64,000 bases of DNA from Scandinavium sp002470465. Lineage in GTDB: Bacteria > Pseudomonadota > Gammaproteobacteria > Enterobacterales > Enterobacteriaceae. Position 1 is the stretch's first letter. Each line of letters opens with the position of its first letter. The stretch covers positions 62,001 through 126,000 of the forward strand of contig NZ_JBFLVD010000015.1 in the NCBI RefSeq assembly GCF_040750395.1. Direction: 5' to 3'. The translations under genes and the position numbers were made by a program. The notes below the pieces were generated by a model that did not search any database, was not told the origin of the DNA, and was given only the letters and a program-made list of their open reading frames with translations. Positions 57,595 through 64,000 of this stretch are shown here, piece by piece.

Positions 57595-59135
57595 AAATTC
57601 GCTCTCAGGTTGGCATGGTACTCAATCTCGACAAATGCATCGGCTGTCACACCTGCTCGGTGACCTGTAAAAACGTCTGGACCGGACGCGAAGGCATGGA
57701 GTACGCGTGGTTCAACAACGTGGAAACCAAACCCGGCATTGGCTATCCAAAAAACTGGGAAGATCAGGGTCAATGGGAAGGCGGCTGGATCAGAGGCATC
57801 AGCGGCAAGCTCACCCCGCACCTCGGCGGGCGCATCGGCCTGATGGCCAAGATCTTCGCCAACCCTGTTCTGCCTTCTATCGACGACTACTACGAACCCT
57901 TCACCTACGACTATCAGGATTTACAGCGCGCGCCGGAAGGCAAACATCTGCCCACCGCCCGCCCGCGTTCGCTTATCAGCGGCGAGCGAATGAACAAAAT
58001 CGAATGGGGGCCGAACTGGGAGGAGCTGCTCGGCGGCGAATTTGAAAAACGCGCCCGGGACCAGAACTTCGAAAACATTCAGAAGGAGATGTACGGCCAG
58101 TTCGAAAACACCTTCATGATGTACCTGCCGCGCCTGTGTGAGCACTGCCTGAACCCAAGCTGCGTCGCCACCTGCCCGAGCGGCGCGATTTACAAGCGTG
58201 AAGAAGATGGCATCGTGCTTATCGATCAGGACAAATGCCGCGGCTGGCGCATGTGCATCAGCGGCTGCCCGTACAAAAAAATCTACTTCAACTGGAAGAG
58301 CGGGAAATCCGAGAAATGCATTTTCTGCTATCCGCGTATCGAGTCCGGCCAGCCGACCGTCTGCTCGGAAACCTGCGTGGGGCGTATCCGCTATCTCGGC
58401 GTGCTGCTGTATGACGCTGACCGGATCGAAGAAGCCGCCAGCACCGAGCACGTGACCGATCTGTATGAGCGCCAGTGCGACGTGTTCCTCAACCCGCACG
58501 ACCCGAACGTGATTGAAGAAGCACTCAAACAGGGTATCCCGCAGAACGTGATCGAAGCCGCGCAGCAGTCGCCGGTGTACAAGATGGCGATGGACTGGAA
58601 GCTCGCGCTGCCGCTGCACCCGGAATACCGCACGCTGCCGATGGTCTGGTACGTGCCGCCGCTGTCGCCAATACAGTCCTACGCTGATGCAGGTGGCCTG
58701 CCGATGTCCGACGGCGTCCTGCCTTCTGTCGAAAGCCTGCGCATTCCCGTGCAGTATCTGGCGAATATGCTGGCGGCGGGCGATACCGCGCCGGTACTGC
58801 GCGCCCTGAAGCGCATGATGGCAATGCGCCACTACAAACGCTCGCAAACCGTCGAAGGCGTCACCGACACCCGAGCCATTGAAGAAGTGGGTCTGACCGT
58901 TGAGCAGGTGGAGGATATGTACCGCTATCTCGCCATCGCCAACTATGAAGACCGCTTTGTGATCCCGACCAGCCACCGCGAAATGGCCGCCGATGCCTTC
59001 CCGGAGAAAAACGGCTGCGGCTTCACCTTCGGCGACGGCTGTCACGGCTCTGATACCAAATTCAACCTGTTTAACAGCAAACGCATCGACGCCATTGATG
59101 TCTCCGGCGTGCGCCACCACGGGGAGGGAGAATAA
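57591..59135 (+). CDS. narY: Nitrate reductase Z, iron-sulfur (beta) subunit
   Basis: 514 residues, electron carrier between NarV hemes and NarZ. Four cluster motifs: KCIGCHTCSVTCKNVW, CEHCLNPSCVATCPSGAIYK, KCRGWRMCISGCPYKKIY (with Trp in place of a Cys, making this a [3Fe-4S] cluster as in NarH) and KCIFCYPRIESGQPTVCSET. No signal; cytoplasmic face. ATGA overlap with narZ and one-base overlap with narW show tight coupling. Confidence 0.96.
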   Translation: MKIRSQVGMVLNLDKCIGCHTCSVTCKNVWTGREGMEYAWFNNVETKPGIGYPKNWEDQGQWEGGWIRGISGKLTPHLGGRIGLMAKIFANPVLPSIDDYYEPFTYDYQDLQRAPEGKHLPTARPRSLISGERMNKIEWGPNWEELLGGEFEKRARDQNFENIQKEMYGQFENTFMMYLPRLCEHCLNPSCVATCPSGAIYKREEDGIVLIDQDKCRGWRMCISGCPYKKIYFNWKSGKSEKCIFCYPRIESGQPTVCSETCVGRIRYLGVLLYDADRIEEAASTEHVTDLYERQCDVFLNPHDPNVIEEALKQGIPQNVIEAAQQSPVYKMAMDWKLALPLHPEYRTLPMVWYVPPLSPIQSYADAGGLPMSDGVLPSVESLRIPVQYLANMLAAGDTAPVLRALKRMMAMRHYKRSQTVEGVTDTRAIEEVGLTVEQVEDMYRYLAIANYEDRFVIPTSHREMAADAFPEKNGCGFTFGDGCHGSDTKFNLFNSKRIDAIDVSGVRHHGEGE

Positions 59136-59830
59136 TGCCGATCCTCAAACTCATCGCTCTGATGCTGGAATACCCGGACGCGTCGCTATGGGAAAGCCGC
59201 GACGAAGCTCAGGCGCTGGTCGCTCAGGAGATGCCCGCGCTCGCGCCCTGGGTGAACAGCTATCTGAGCGCTCCGCTGCTCGACAGGCAGGAAGCCTGGT
59301 GCGATCTGTTTGAACGCGGCAGTTCTATGTCGCTGCTGCTGTTTGAACATGTACACGGTGAATCCCGCGATCGCGGTCAGGCAATGGTGGATTTAATGGC
59401 GCAGTACGAACAGGCGGGCTTGCAGCTCGACTGCCGAGAACTGCCCGATCATCTGCCGCTGTACCTGGAATTTCTCAGCACGCAAACTCCGGAAGAAGCC
59501 AGAGAAGGACTGCAAAACGTCGCACCGATTCTGGCGCTGCTTGGCGGCAGGCTTAAGGAGAGACAGTCGGAGTACTATCAGCTGTTCGACGCCCTGCTCA
59601 GAATCGCCAACAGCCCGCTGAGAAGTGACAGCGTCACGCCACAGGTCAAAACCGAAGTGCGTGACGACACCCGCCAGGCGCTGGATGCGGTGTGGGAGGA
59701 GGAACAGGTGAAGTTTATCGAGGATAACGCCACAGCCTGCGACAGTTCCCCGCTGCAAAGCTATCAGAAACGTTTTAGTCAGGACGTCGCGCCGCAGTAC
59801 GTGGACGTCCGCGCCGGAGGCCCGAAATGA
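59135..59830 (+). CDS. narW: Nitrate reductase Z assembly chaperone (delta)
   Basis: 231 residues of the NarJ/TorD family, all helical. It binds NarZ during cofactor insertion and is not part of the mature enzyme. Recognised by ILKLIALMLEYPDASLWESR at the start, LFEHVHGESRDRGQAMVDLM and LPLYLEFLSTQTPEEAREGL. Start and stop overlap narY and narV. Length as in E. coli NarW. Confidence 0.94.
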   Translation: MPILKLIALMLEYPDASLWESRDEAQALVAQEMPALAPWVNSYLSAPLLDRQEAWCDLFERGSSMSLLLFEHVHGESRDRGQAMVDLMAQYEQAGLQLDCRELPDHLPLYLEFLSTQTPEEAREGLQNVAPILALLGGRLKERQSEYYQLFDALLRIANSPLRSDSVTPQVKTEVRDDTRQALDAVWEEEQVKFIEDNATACDSSPLQSYQKRFSQDVAPQYVDVRAGGPK

Positions 59831-60507
59831 GCCAGTACCTGAACGTCTTCTTCTACGATATTTATCCGTATATCTGCGGTTCGGTGTTCATCATAGGCAG
59901 CTGGCTGCGCTATGACTACGGCCAGTATACCTGGCGGGCAGGTTCCAGCCAGATGCTCAACAAACGTGGGATGGTGATTTGGTCAAACCTGTTCCATATC
60001 GGCATCCTTGGGGTCTTCTTCGGCCATGCCTTCGGGATGCTGACGCCACACTGGATGTACGAATCCTTCCTGCCAGTTTCAGTGAAGCAGCAAATGGCGA
60101 TGATTCTCGGCGGCGTGTGCGGCGTGATGACGCTGGTTGGCGGCGCAGGATTGCTTATCCGTCGTCTGTTTAACCCGCGCGTTCGCGCGACGTCGACGAC
60201 CGCAGATATCCTGATCCTGTCGATTCTGCTGATTCAGTGCATACTCGGCCTGTCGACCATTCCGTTCTCCGCCCAGCACCCGGACGGCAGCGAAATGATG
60301 AAACTGGTTGGTTGGGCGCAGGCGGTGGTGACATTCCACGGCGGTGCATCGACCCATCTTGACGGCGTCGCCTTTATCTTCCGCGTCCACCTGGCGCTCG
60401 GCATGACCATCTTCCTGCTGTTTCCCTTCACCCGCCTGGTCCACGTCTGGAGCGCGCCGGTGGAGTATTTCACCCGCAGGTATCAGGTAGTGAGATCGCG
60501 TCGCTGA
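59827..60507 (+). CDS. narV: Nitrate reductase Z, cytochrome b (gamma) subunit
   Basis: 226 residues, five TM helices. It oxidises quinol on the periplasmic side and passes electrons inward through two b hemes. Heme ligands are expected in HIGILGVFFGHAFGM and in the last helices (VTFHGGAS, RVHLALGMTIFL, TRLVHVWSAP). Starts inside the narW end (4-bp overlap), completing narZYWV. A palindromic repeat follows. Confidence 0.95.
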   Translation: MSQYLNVFFYDIYPYICGSVFIIGSWLRYDYGQYTWRAGSSQMLNKRGMVIWSNLFHIGILGVFFGHAFGMLTPHWMYESFLPVSVKQQMAMILGGVCGVMTLVGGAGLLIRRLFNPRVRATSTTADILILSILLIQCILGLSTIPFSAQHPDGSEMMKLVGWAQAVVTFHGGASTHLDGVAFIFRVHLALGMTIFLLFPFTRLVHVWSAPVEYFTRRYQVVRSRR

Positions 60508-60603
60508 TTTCCCCTCTCCCCGGCCCTCTCCCAAGGAAGAGGGAGAAAGGCAAACGGCACCAAACCATTCCCTCTCCCTTTGGGAGAGGGTTAGGGAGAG
60601 GGA
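60508..60603. repeat. CTCTCCC/GGGAGAG palindromic interspersed repeat
   Basis: CCCCTCTCCCCGGCCCTCTC, AAGAGGGAGAAAGG, CCCTCTCCC-TTT-GGGAGAGGG and TTAGGGAGAGGG alternate, able to form a long hairpin between convergent narV and nhoA. It differs from the GTAGGCCGG-type REP elsewhere in the window and resembles a second intergenic repeat class of Enterobacteriaceae. Confidence 0.7.
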
Positions 60604-60619
60604 AACCCCGTAATCAAAA

Positions 60620-61465
60620 TTACTTCCCCGCCTCCGGATGCGTATCAAACGCCGCCATCACCGCCGCTAAATCCGCCAGCGAAAAGCCGTTTTTCGGATC
60701 GTCAACGCCCTGCCCGAACTTGTCCTGAAGCAACAAATACAGGCTCTCCACATCGGGTAAATTAAGTTGTTCAACGGCATGGCCGTTTTCCTGATGGGTA
60801 AAGTGGAAATTCGTCAGCGTCAGCTTGCCGCCGTCCGGCAAATGACGACACATCAGCAGGTGATGGCGGAAGTGCGACTGCGGCCAGTGCGCCGACCAGA
60901 AGTTGCCGGCGACGTAATCGGAAAAGTATTGCTGCACCAAATCGAAGATGTACATCGACTGCCAGCGGTCGTGATGGCGGAACTGTAGCGTCCAGTCGTT
61001 GCCCTCATTCAGCAGACGATACACGCCGTGCGGCGTGGTTTGTTCTTTGTCGGCCTGTAAACGAATCGGTGCCGTCAGCGTCTGTCCACCGAAGCCCACG
61101 TCCGCAATCCAGCGCTCTCCGGCCAGTTCAACAACCAGCAGACGGTGCGTACGCGGGGGAAGCTGCGGCGGGTTAGCCAGAATCACTCGTCCCAGCACGC
61201 TGCGCACGTTAAAGCCAATTTCCCGTAGTACCCGCTCAAACAGACCGTTTTGCTCAAAGCAGTAGCCGCCACGCCGGGCCCCGATGAGCTTATCTTCCAG
61301 CGACTGATCGTCGAGCTGAATTTCACGCGGCAGAAGGACATCCAGATTTTCAAACGGGATGGTGCAGTTATGCCGCAGATGCAGCGCACGAAGCGTTTCA
61401 ATATCGACCGCAACAGCATCGGACCAGTTAAGACGATTAAAATAAGCGGTTAAAAATGGGCTCAT
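60620..61465 (-). CDS. nhoA: Arylamine N-acetyltransferase
   Basis: 281 residues. The catalytic triad is visible: Cys in RRGGYCFEQNGLFE (about 69), His in PRTHRLLVVEL (about 107) and Asp in WIADVGFGGQ (about 122). It transfers acetyl from acetyl-CoA to arylamines, hydrazines and N-hydroxyarylamines; cytosolic. Begins MSPFLTAYFNRLNWSDAVAV like E. coli NhoA. Location after narV matches E. coli. Convergent with narV over the palindromic repeat. Confidence 0.94.
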   Translation of the reverse strand: MSPFLTAYFNRLNWSDAVAVDIETLRALHLRHNCTIPFENLDVLLPREIQLDDQSLEDKLIGARRGGYCFEQNGLFERVLREIGFNVRSVLGRVILANPPQLPPRTHRLLVVELAGERWIADVGFGGQTLTAPIRLQADKEQTTPHGVYRLLNEGNDWTLQFRHHDRWQSMYIFDLVQQYFSDYVAGNFWSAHWPQSHFRHHLLMCRHLPDGGKLTLTNFHFTHQENGHAVEQLNLPDVESLYLLLQDKFGQGVDDPKNGFSLADLAAVMAAFDTHPEAGK

Positions 61466-61619
61466 ACGGCCTCCGTGCTTGAGATATAGTGTTTTTATAA
61501 CGTATTTTTTTCACCCCATACGCGTTTTTGTGCGGTGACTTTTTCCGTTTGTGCGCGATACCTGTTTTCCGCATCCGGAACGCGCTTAAATGCAGCAAAT
61601 AACCAGGAGAATTATTGCT

Positions 61620-62192
61620 ATGAGCCGTTTTCGCCCCGTAGAACTGAGGCATGCCAGCCGTCTGCTCAATCACGGCCCGACCGTACTGATCACCAGCTAT
61701 GACGAGAGCATTGACCGTCGCAATATCATGGCGGCGGCCTGGTCGATGCCGGTGGAGTTTGAACCGCCGCGCATTGCGATTGTGGTGGATAAAAGCGCCT
61801 GGTCGCGCGAGCTTATCGAGCGTAGCGGGACGTTCGGTATCGTCATTCCGGGGGTGGATGCCGCGAACTGGACCTATGCCGTGGGTAGCGTCAGCGGACG
61901 CGATGAGGACAAGTTCAACTGCTACGGTATTCCGGTGGTACGCGGACCCGAACTCGGCCTGCCCGTGGTGGAGGAAAAATGTCTGGCGTGGATGGAGTGT
62001 AAGCTGCTGCCCGCGACCGCCGCGCAGGAAAAATACGACACCCTGTTTGGCGAAGTGGTTGCCGCCGCGGCCGATGAGCAGGCTTTTGTCGCCGGACGCT
62101 GGCAGTTCAACGGCGATCGCCGCAACACTCTGCATCATCTCGGCGCGGGCACCTTTGTGACCAGTGGACGGATGATCAAAGCAGCGGAATAA
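61620..62192 (+). CDS. yddH: Flavin reductase-like protein YddH
   Basis: 190 residues of the FMN-binding split-barrel (flavin reductase) family: VELRHASRLLNHGPTVLITS, RRNIMAAAWSMPVEFEPPRI, VDKSAWSRELIERSGTFGIV and VSGRDEDKFNCYGIPVVRGP. Matches E. coli YddH end to end. ATG 61620 aligns with E. coli; ATG 61590 would add ten residues including the RBS (AGGAG). Physiological partner unknown; probably binds FMN and uses NAD(P)H. Divergent from nhoA. Confidence 0.9.
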   Translation: MSRFRPVELRHASRLLNHGPTVLITSYDESIDRRNIMAAAWSMPVEFEPPRIAIVVDKSAWSRELIERSGTFGIVIPGVDAANWTYAVGSVSGRDEDKFNCYGIPVVRGPELGLPVVEEKCLAWMECKLLPATAAQEKYDTLFGEVVAAAADEQAFVAGRWQFNGDRRNTLHHLGAGTFVTSGRMIKAAE

Positions 62193-62196
62193 AAAA

Positions 62197-62221
62197 CCGC
62201 AGGTCATAAGCCTGCGGCTTT
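62197..62221. terminator. Terminator between convergent yddH and CPBP genes
   Basis: CCGCAGG and CCTGCGG (7-bp stem, 7-nt loop), followed by CTTTC to the right and by a six-A run to the left, so it may act in both directions. Confidence 0.75.
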
Positions 62222-62269
62222 CAGATTGCCATTACGCCGCCGACCTCTTCGTTCTCGCTTGCCTGTTCT

Positions 62270-63097
62270 TCAGCTTATGTGCGGCAAGCGCTGCCACATC
62301 GGATAGGTGAAAAACAGCAAATGACAGAGGTTCAGCCCGACATGGAACAGCACCGCCACCCACAGTCTTCCGCTCAGCATCCAGGCTAATCCATAAATCA
62401 GCCCCGCCAGCGTCGCGAAGATGACCAGCAAACTCCCGCCAGCGTAATGCATTCCGCCAAACAGTAGCGAAGCGATAAGTAATGCCAGCACGGGATGCAT
62501 TACAGAGGACAAACGCTGCTGAAGGTATCCCCGGAAAAGCGCCTCTTCCGCGAGCGACACAAAGAATATATTGGCCAGCACAAACTGGAACAGCCACTGT
62601 GGCTGGTGTAGCTCTACCTTCAGACCGCCCAGCGCCACCGCGACCATCAGCAATACCGGCACGGCAACGACTAACGCCATCCAGTGCCAGGGTTTGGTCC
62701 GTGGCCGGGTATCGGTGGTGAAAAGCGACTTCAGACAGATGAGCAATACAAACGGCACCAGCGCTTTATCGAAGTTGTAATACATCGAGAAGGGAGCGCT
62801 TTCCGGTCCCGCCCTGACGCCTTCCAGCACGCGGAGATTATGGAAACCGGGAATCAAATGCAGCATCAGCCCAACTGACGCCAGCACGAGCAGGATCTCA
62901 AGTAGCGTACGCGGCACCTTGCCGCTGAATTTGCAATATGCCCCGGCGATGATGGCTAACCCAGCCATAAACGTGAGGGCCCGCCAGTCAAGAACCTGGG
63001 TATATGCCCCAACCGCGGCGGTCACCATTAGCAGAATTACAGATATTTTTTTATTGAATTGAAGGACAAGAAGAGAGAGTGCCAGTAAATACCACAT
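62270..63097 (-). CDS. CPBP-family intramembrane metalloprotease
   Basis: 275 residues, about seven or eight TM segments. The CPBP/Abi motif 1 EEALFRGYLQQR (Glu184, Glu185, Arg189) and motif 2 FGGMHYAGG (His217) form the expected catalytic site. Family members include eukaryotic Rce1 CAAX proteases and bacterial bacteriocin-immunity or processing proteins; the substrate is not predictable. No associated peptide gene is seen next to it. Confidence 0.83.
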   Translation of the reverse strand: MWYLLALSLLVLQFNKKISVILLMVTAAVGAYTQVLDWRALTFMAGLAIIAGAYCKFSGKVPRTLLEILLVLASVGLMLHLIPGFHNLRVLEGVRAGPESAPFSMYYNFDKALVPFVLLICLKSLFTTDTRPRTKPWHWMALVVAVPVLLMVAVALGGLKVELHQPQWLFQFVLANIFFVSLAEEALFRGYLQQRLSSVMHPVLALLIASLLFGGMHYAGGSLLVIFATLAGLIYGLAWMLSGRLWVAVLFHVGLNLCHLLFFTYPMWQRLPHIS

Positions 63098-63197
63098 GTC
63101 GTTCCCTGAGATGATATAAAAAACCGGTAAACCGAGGTTTCATGAAGATAAATTTGCCCGGCGGCACGTTGTTAGCCGGACCTGTAAAACGCTGAAT

Positions 63198-63231
63198 GTA
63201 GGCCGGGTAAGGCTTTGCCGCCACCCGGCAC
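63198..63231. repeat. REP element
   Basis: TGTAGGCCGGGTAAGGC ... GCCGCCACCCGGCAC, just before the end of pptA. Confidence 0.75.
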
Positions 63232-63236
63232 AACAG

Positions 63237-63467
63237 TTACATACTATAACCTGGCTTCTTGATAAGCGTCTCCATCTGCGGCGCAATTTCCGTATCCCAG
63301 ACCTGCGTCTTCCAGGCATCCTGCTGGACCTGATTCAGCGCAACGCTGATCGCGCCGTCCTTACTGCCCAGATGGCGGGTAATGGCGGCGGCGATGTCGG
63401 CCGCCAGGGCGGTTTTTTGCTCGTCGTTCAGGTCACGGGGAAAGCATTTGATATCTACGTGCGGCAT
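63237..63467 (-). CDS. pptA: Tautomerase PptA (4-oxalocrotonate tautomerase family)
   Basis: 76 residues with the catalytic N-terminal Pro (MPHVDIKCFPRDLNDEQKTA). Matches E. coli PptA (YdcE): AADIAAAITRHLGSKDGAIS in the middle and EIAPQMETLIKKPGYSM at the end. A trimeric or dimeric promiscuous tautomerase; biological substrate unknown. RBS AGGAGATCGCC. Neighbour of yddH as in E. coli, though a CPBP gene is inserted between them here. Confidence 0.93.
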   Translation of the reverse strand: MPHVDIKCFPRDLNDEQKTALAADIAAAITRHLGSKDGAISVALNQVQQDAWKTQVWDTEIAPQMETLIKKPGYSM

Positions 63468-63515
63468 GGCGATCTCCTGTTATGTGTCGCTTAAAACTAT
63501 CACCTTCTCAGCCAC

Positions 63516-64000
63516 TTAATTAGCGTTTTGTGCAGTTAAAATACCGTTGTCGCCCAATACCTTTTGCAGCGCCGGAAGCTGTGCTACCCGATCGGCAATT
63601 GCGCTTAGCCGTGGCGTATGTTCAGCAAACCATACCGCACGCGGTCCCCAGGTGCGCATCACAACAACATAGGCATCGATTAACGTGACATTGTCACCTA
63701 ACGCATACGGCCCCACCAGCTGCCGATCCAGCCATTGATAAAGCGTTTTACGAAACGCAATACAGCTGTTTTGCAGCTGTTCTGGCGCATCCGGGGCAAA
63801 GCGCTGTGGGTAATCGGCATAGGTAAACGTGGGATAGACGTTGGCAACAATCCAGATCAGCAGCCGTTGAAAGAGCGCCCGCTGCGGTGAGCCGGGCAGC
63901 GGAGCAAGATCGGGCCTCTCATCCAGGATCATCAGAGCAATGGCTGCGGATTCGGTCATGATGGTGCCATCACCCAGGCGAAGCGTAGGTACCTGGCACA
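63516..64000 (-). CDS. yncG: Glutathione S-transferase (YncG type), N-terminal part outside window
   Basis: The frame is open to the window edge (CQVPTLRLGDGTIMTESAAI), so about the first 50 residues are missing. Visible are the cis-Pro VPTL and the glutathione gamma-Glu contact TESAAI of the thioredoxin-like domain, then the helical domain (RLLIWIVANVYPTFTYADYP, the N-cap region LGDNVTLIDAYVVVM). It matches E. coli YncG. The ATG at 63959 is internal, not the start. Confidence 0.88.
   Translation of the reverse strand, partial: CQVPTLRLGDGTIMTESAAIALMILDERPDLAPLPGSPQRALFQRLLIWIVANVYPTFTYADYPQRFAPDAPEQLQNSCIAFRKTLYQWLDRQLVGPYALGDNVTLIDAYVVVMRTWGPRAVWFAEHTPRLSAIADRVAQLPALQKVLGDNGILTAQNAN

Noticed and set aside
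57921..59120. 399-codon open frame antisense to narY
   Set aside because: Shadow of the high-GC narY gene; no RBS, no domain.
1..64000. CRISPR arrays, tRNA or rRNA genes, intact insertion sequences, integrase genes
   Set aside because: No regularly spaced repeats, no tRNA-like cloverleaf or CCA-ended sequence, no transposase or integrase motif was seen when reading both strands by eye.

Overview
The window is chromosomal DNA of an Enterobacter-like member of the Enterobacteriaceae and covers the replication terminus. Three lines of sequence evidence support this. (1) Gene order follows the E. coli terminus: uxaB-yneE-tam at the left end, osmC-sra-maeA and ymjA in the middle, then fdnGHI-yddG-smvA/smvR-narUZYWV-nhoA-yddH-pptA-yncG at the right. 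(2) A copy of the XerC/XerD recombination site dif, with no mismatch to the E. coli sequence as I remember it, lies at 17894-17921. (3) A Tus-binding Ter core lies just after uxaB (984-1001), in the orientation that would stop forks that have already passed dif. The four KOPS octamers I found all point toward dif. The genus is inferred from gene content, abundant REP-type repeats and protein similarity, not from a search.

Left part (1-14.2 kb): core genes uxaB, yneE and tam, a second-type glutamate dehydrogenase, and several local regulator-target pairs, each with a palindrome between or beside the genes (Rrf2/methyltransferase, TetR/MFS/methyltransferase, HxlR/SDR). A decayed dipZ follows, joined tail to tail with a truncated DUF4354 gene, then ymjA.

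Around dif (14.2-25.2 kb): an accessory region. It holds mesX-mesD (an oxygen-linked, folate-independent methionine synthase pair), unrecognised ORFs, dif, two BvgS/EvgS-like hybrid sensor kinases that are both broken, an alpha-type (CS1/Tcf) fimbrial operon whose usher is cut off, a tip-adhesin-like fragment, a degenerate EAL protein, and an orphan HipA/YjjJ-type kinase. At least four deletion joints fall between 12.7 and 20.7 kb; two of them fuse the 3' ends of convergent genes. I read this as a fimbrial/signalling island eroding next to dif.

Middle (25.2-44.3 kb): an EF-G paralogue with a divergent ArsR regulator, a ProQ/FinO-domain protein and the lipoprotein glycosidase DigH (both with start-codon problems), an ECF sigma factor with a His-rich membrane protein, a LysR/DHA2 efflux pair, osmC, a zinc alcohol dehydrogenase, sra and maeA. 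Next come an ABC-F ATPase preceded by a possible leader peptide, a stop-interrupted relic of adhP, an RsrR-like Rrf2 regulator divergent from an NDH-2-like flavoprotein across a perfect 24-bp palindrome, and a higBA module.

Right part (44.3-64 kb): anaerobic nitrate respiration. The selenoprotein formate dehydrogenase N operon (fdnGHI, with an in-frame UGA, a SECIS-like hairpin and upstream FNR and NarL sites) would feed electrons to the membrane nitrate reductase Z (narZYWV), with NarU exchanging nitrate and nitrite. YddG, SmvA/SmvR, NhoA, YddH, a CPBP protease, PptA and a partial glutathione S-transferase complete the window.
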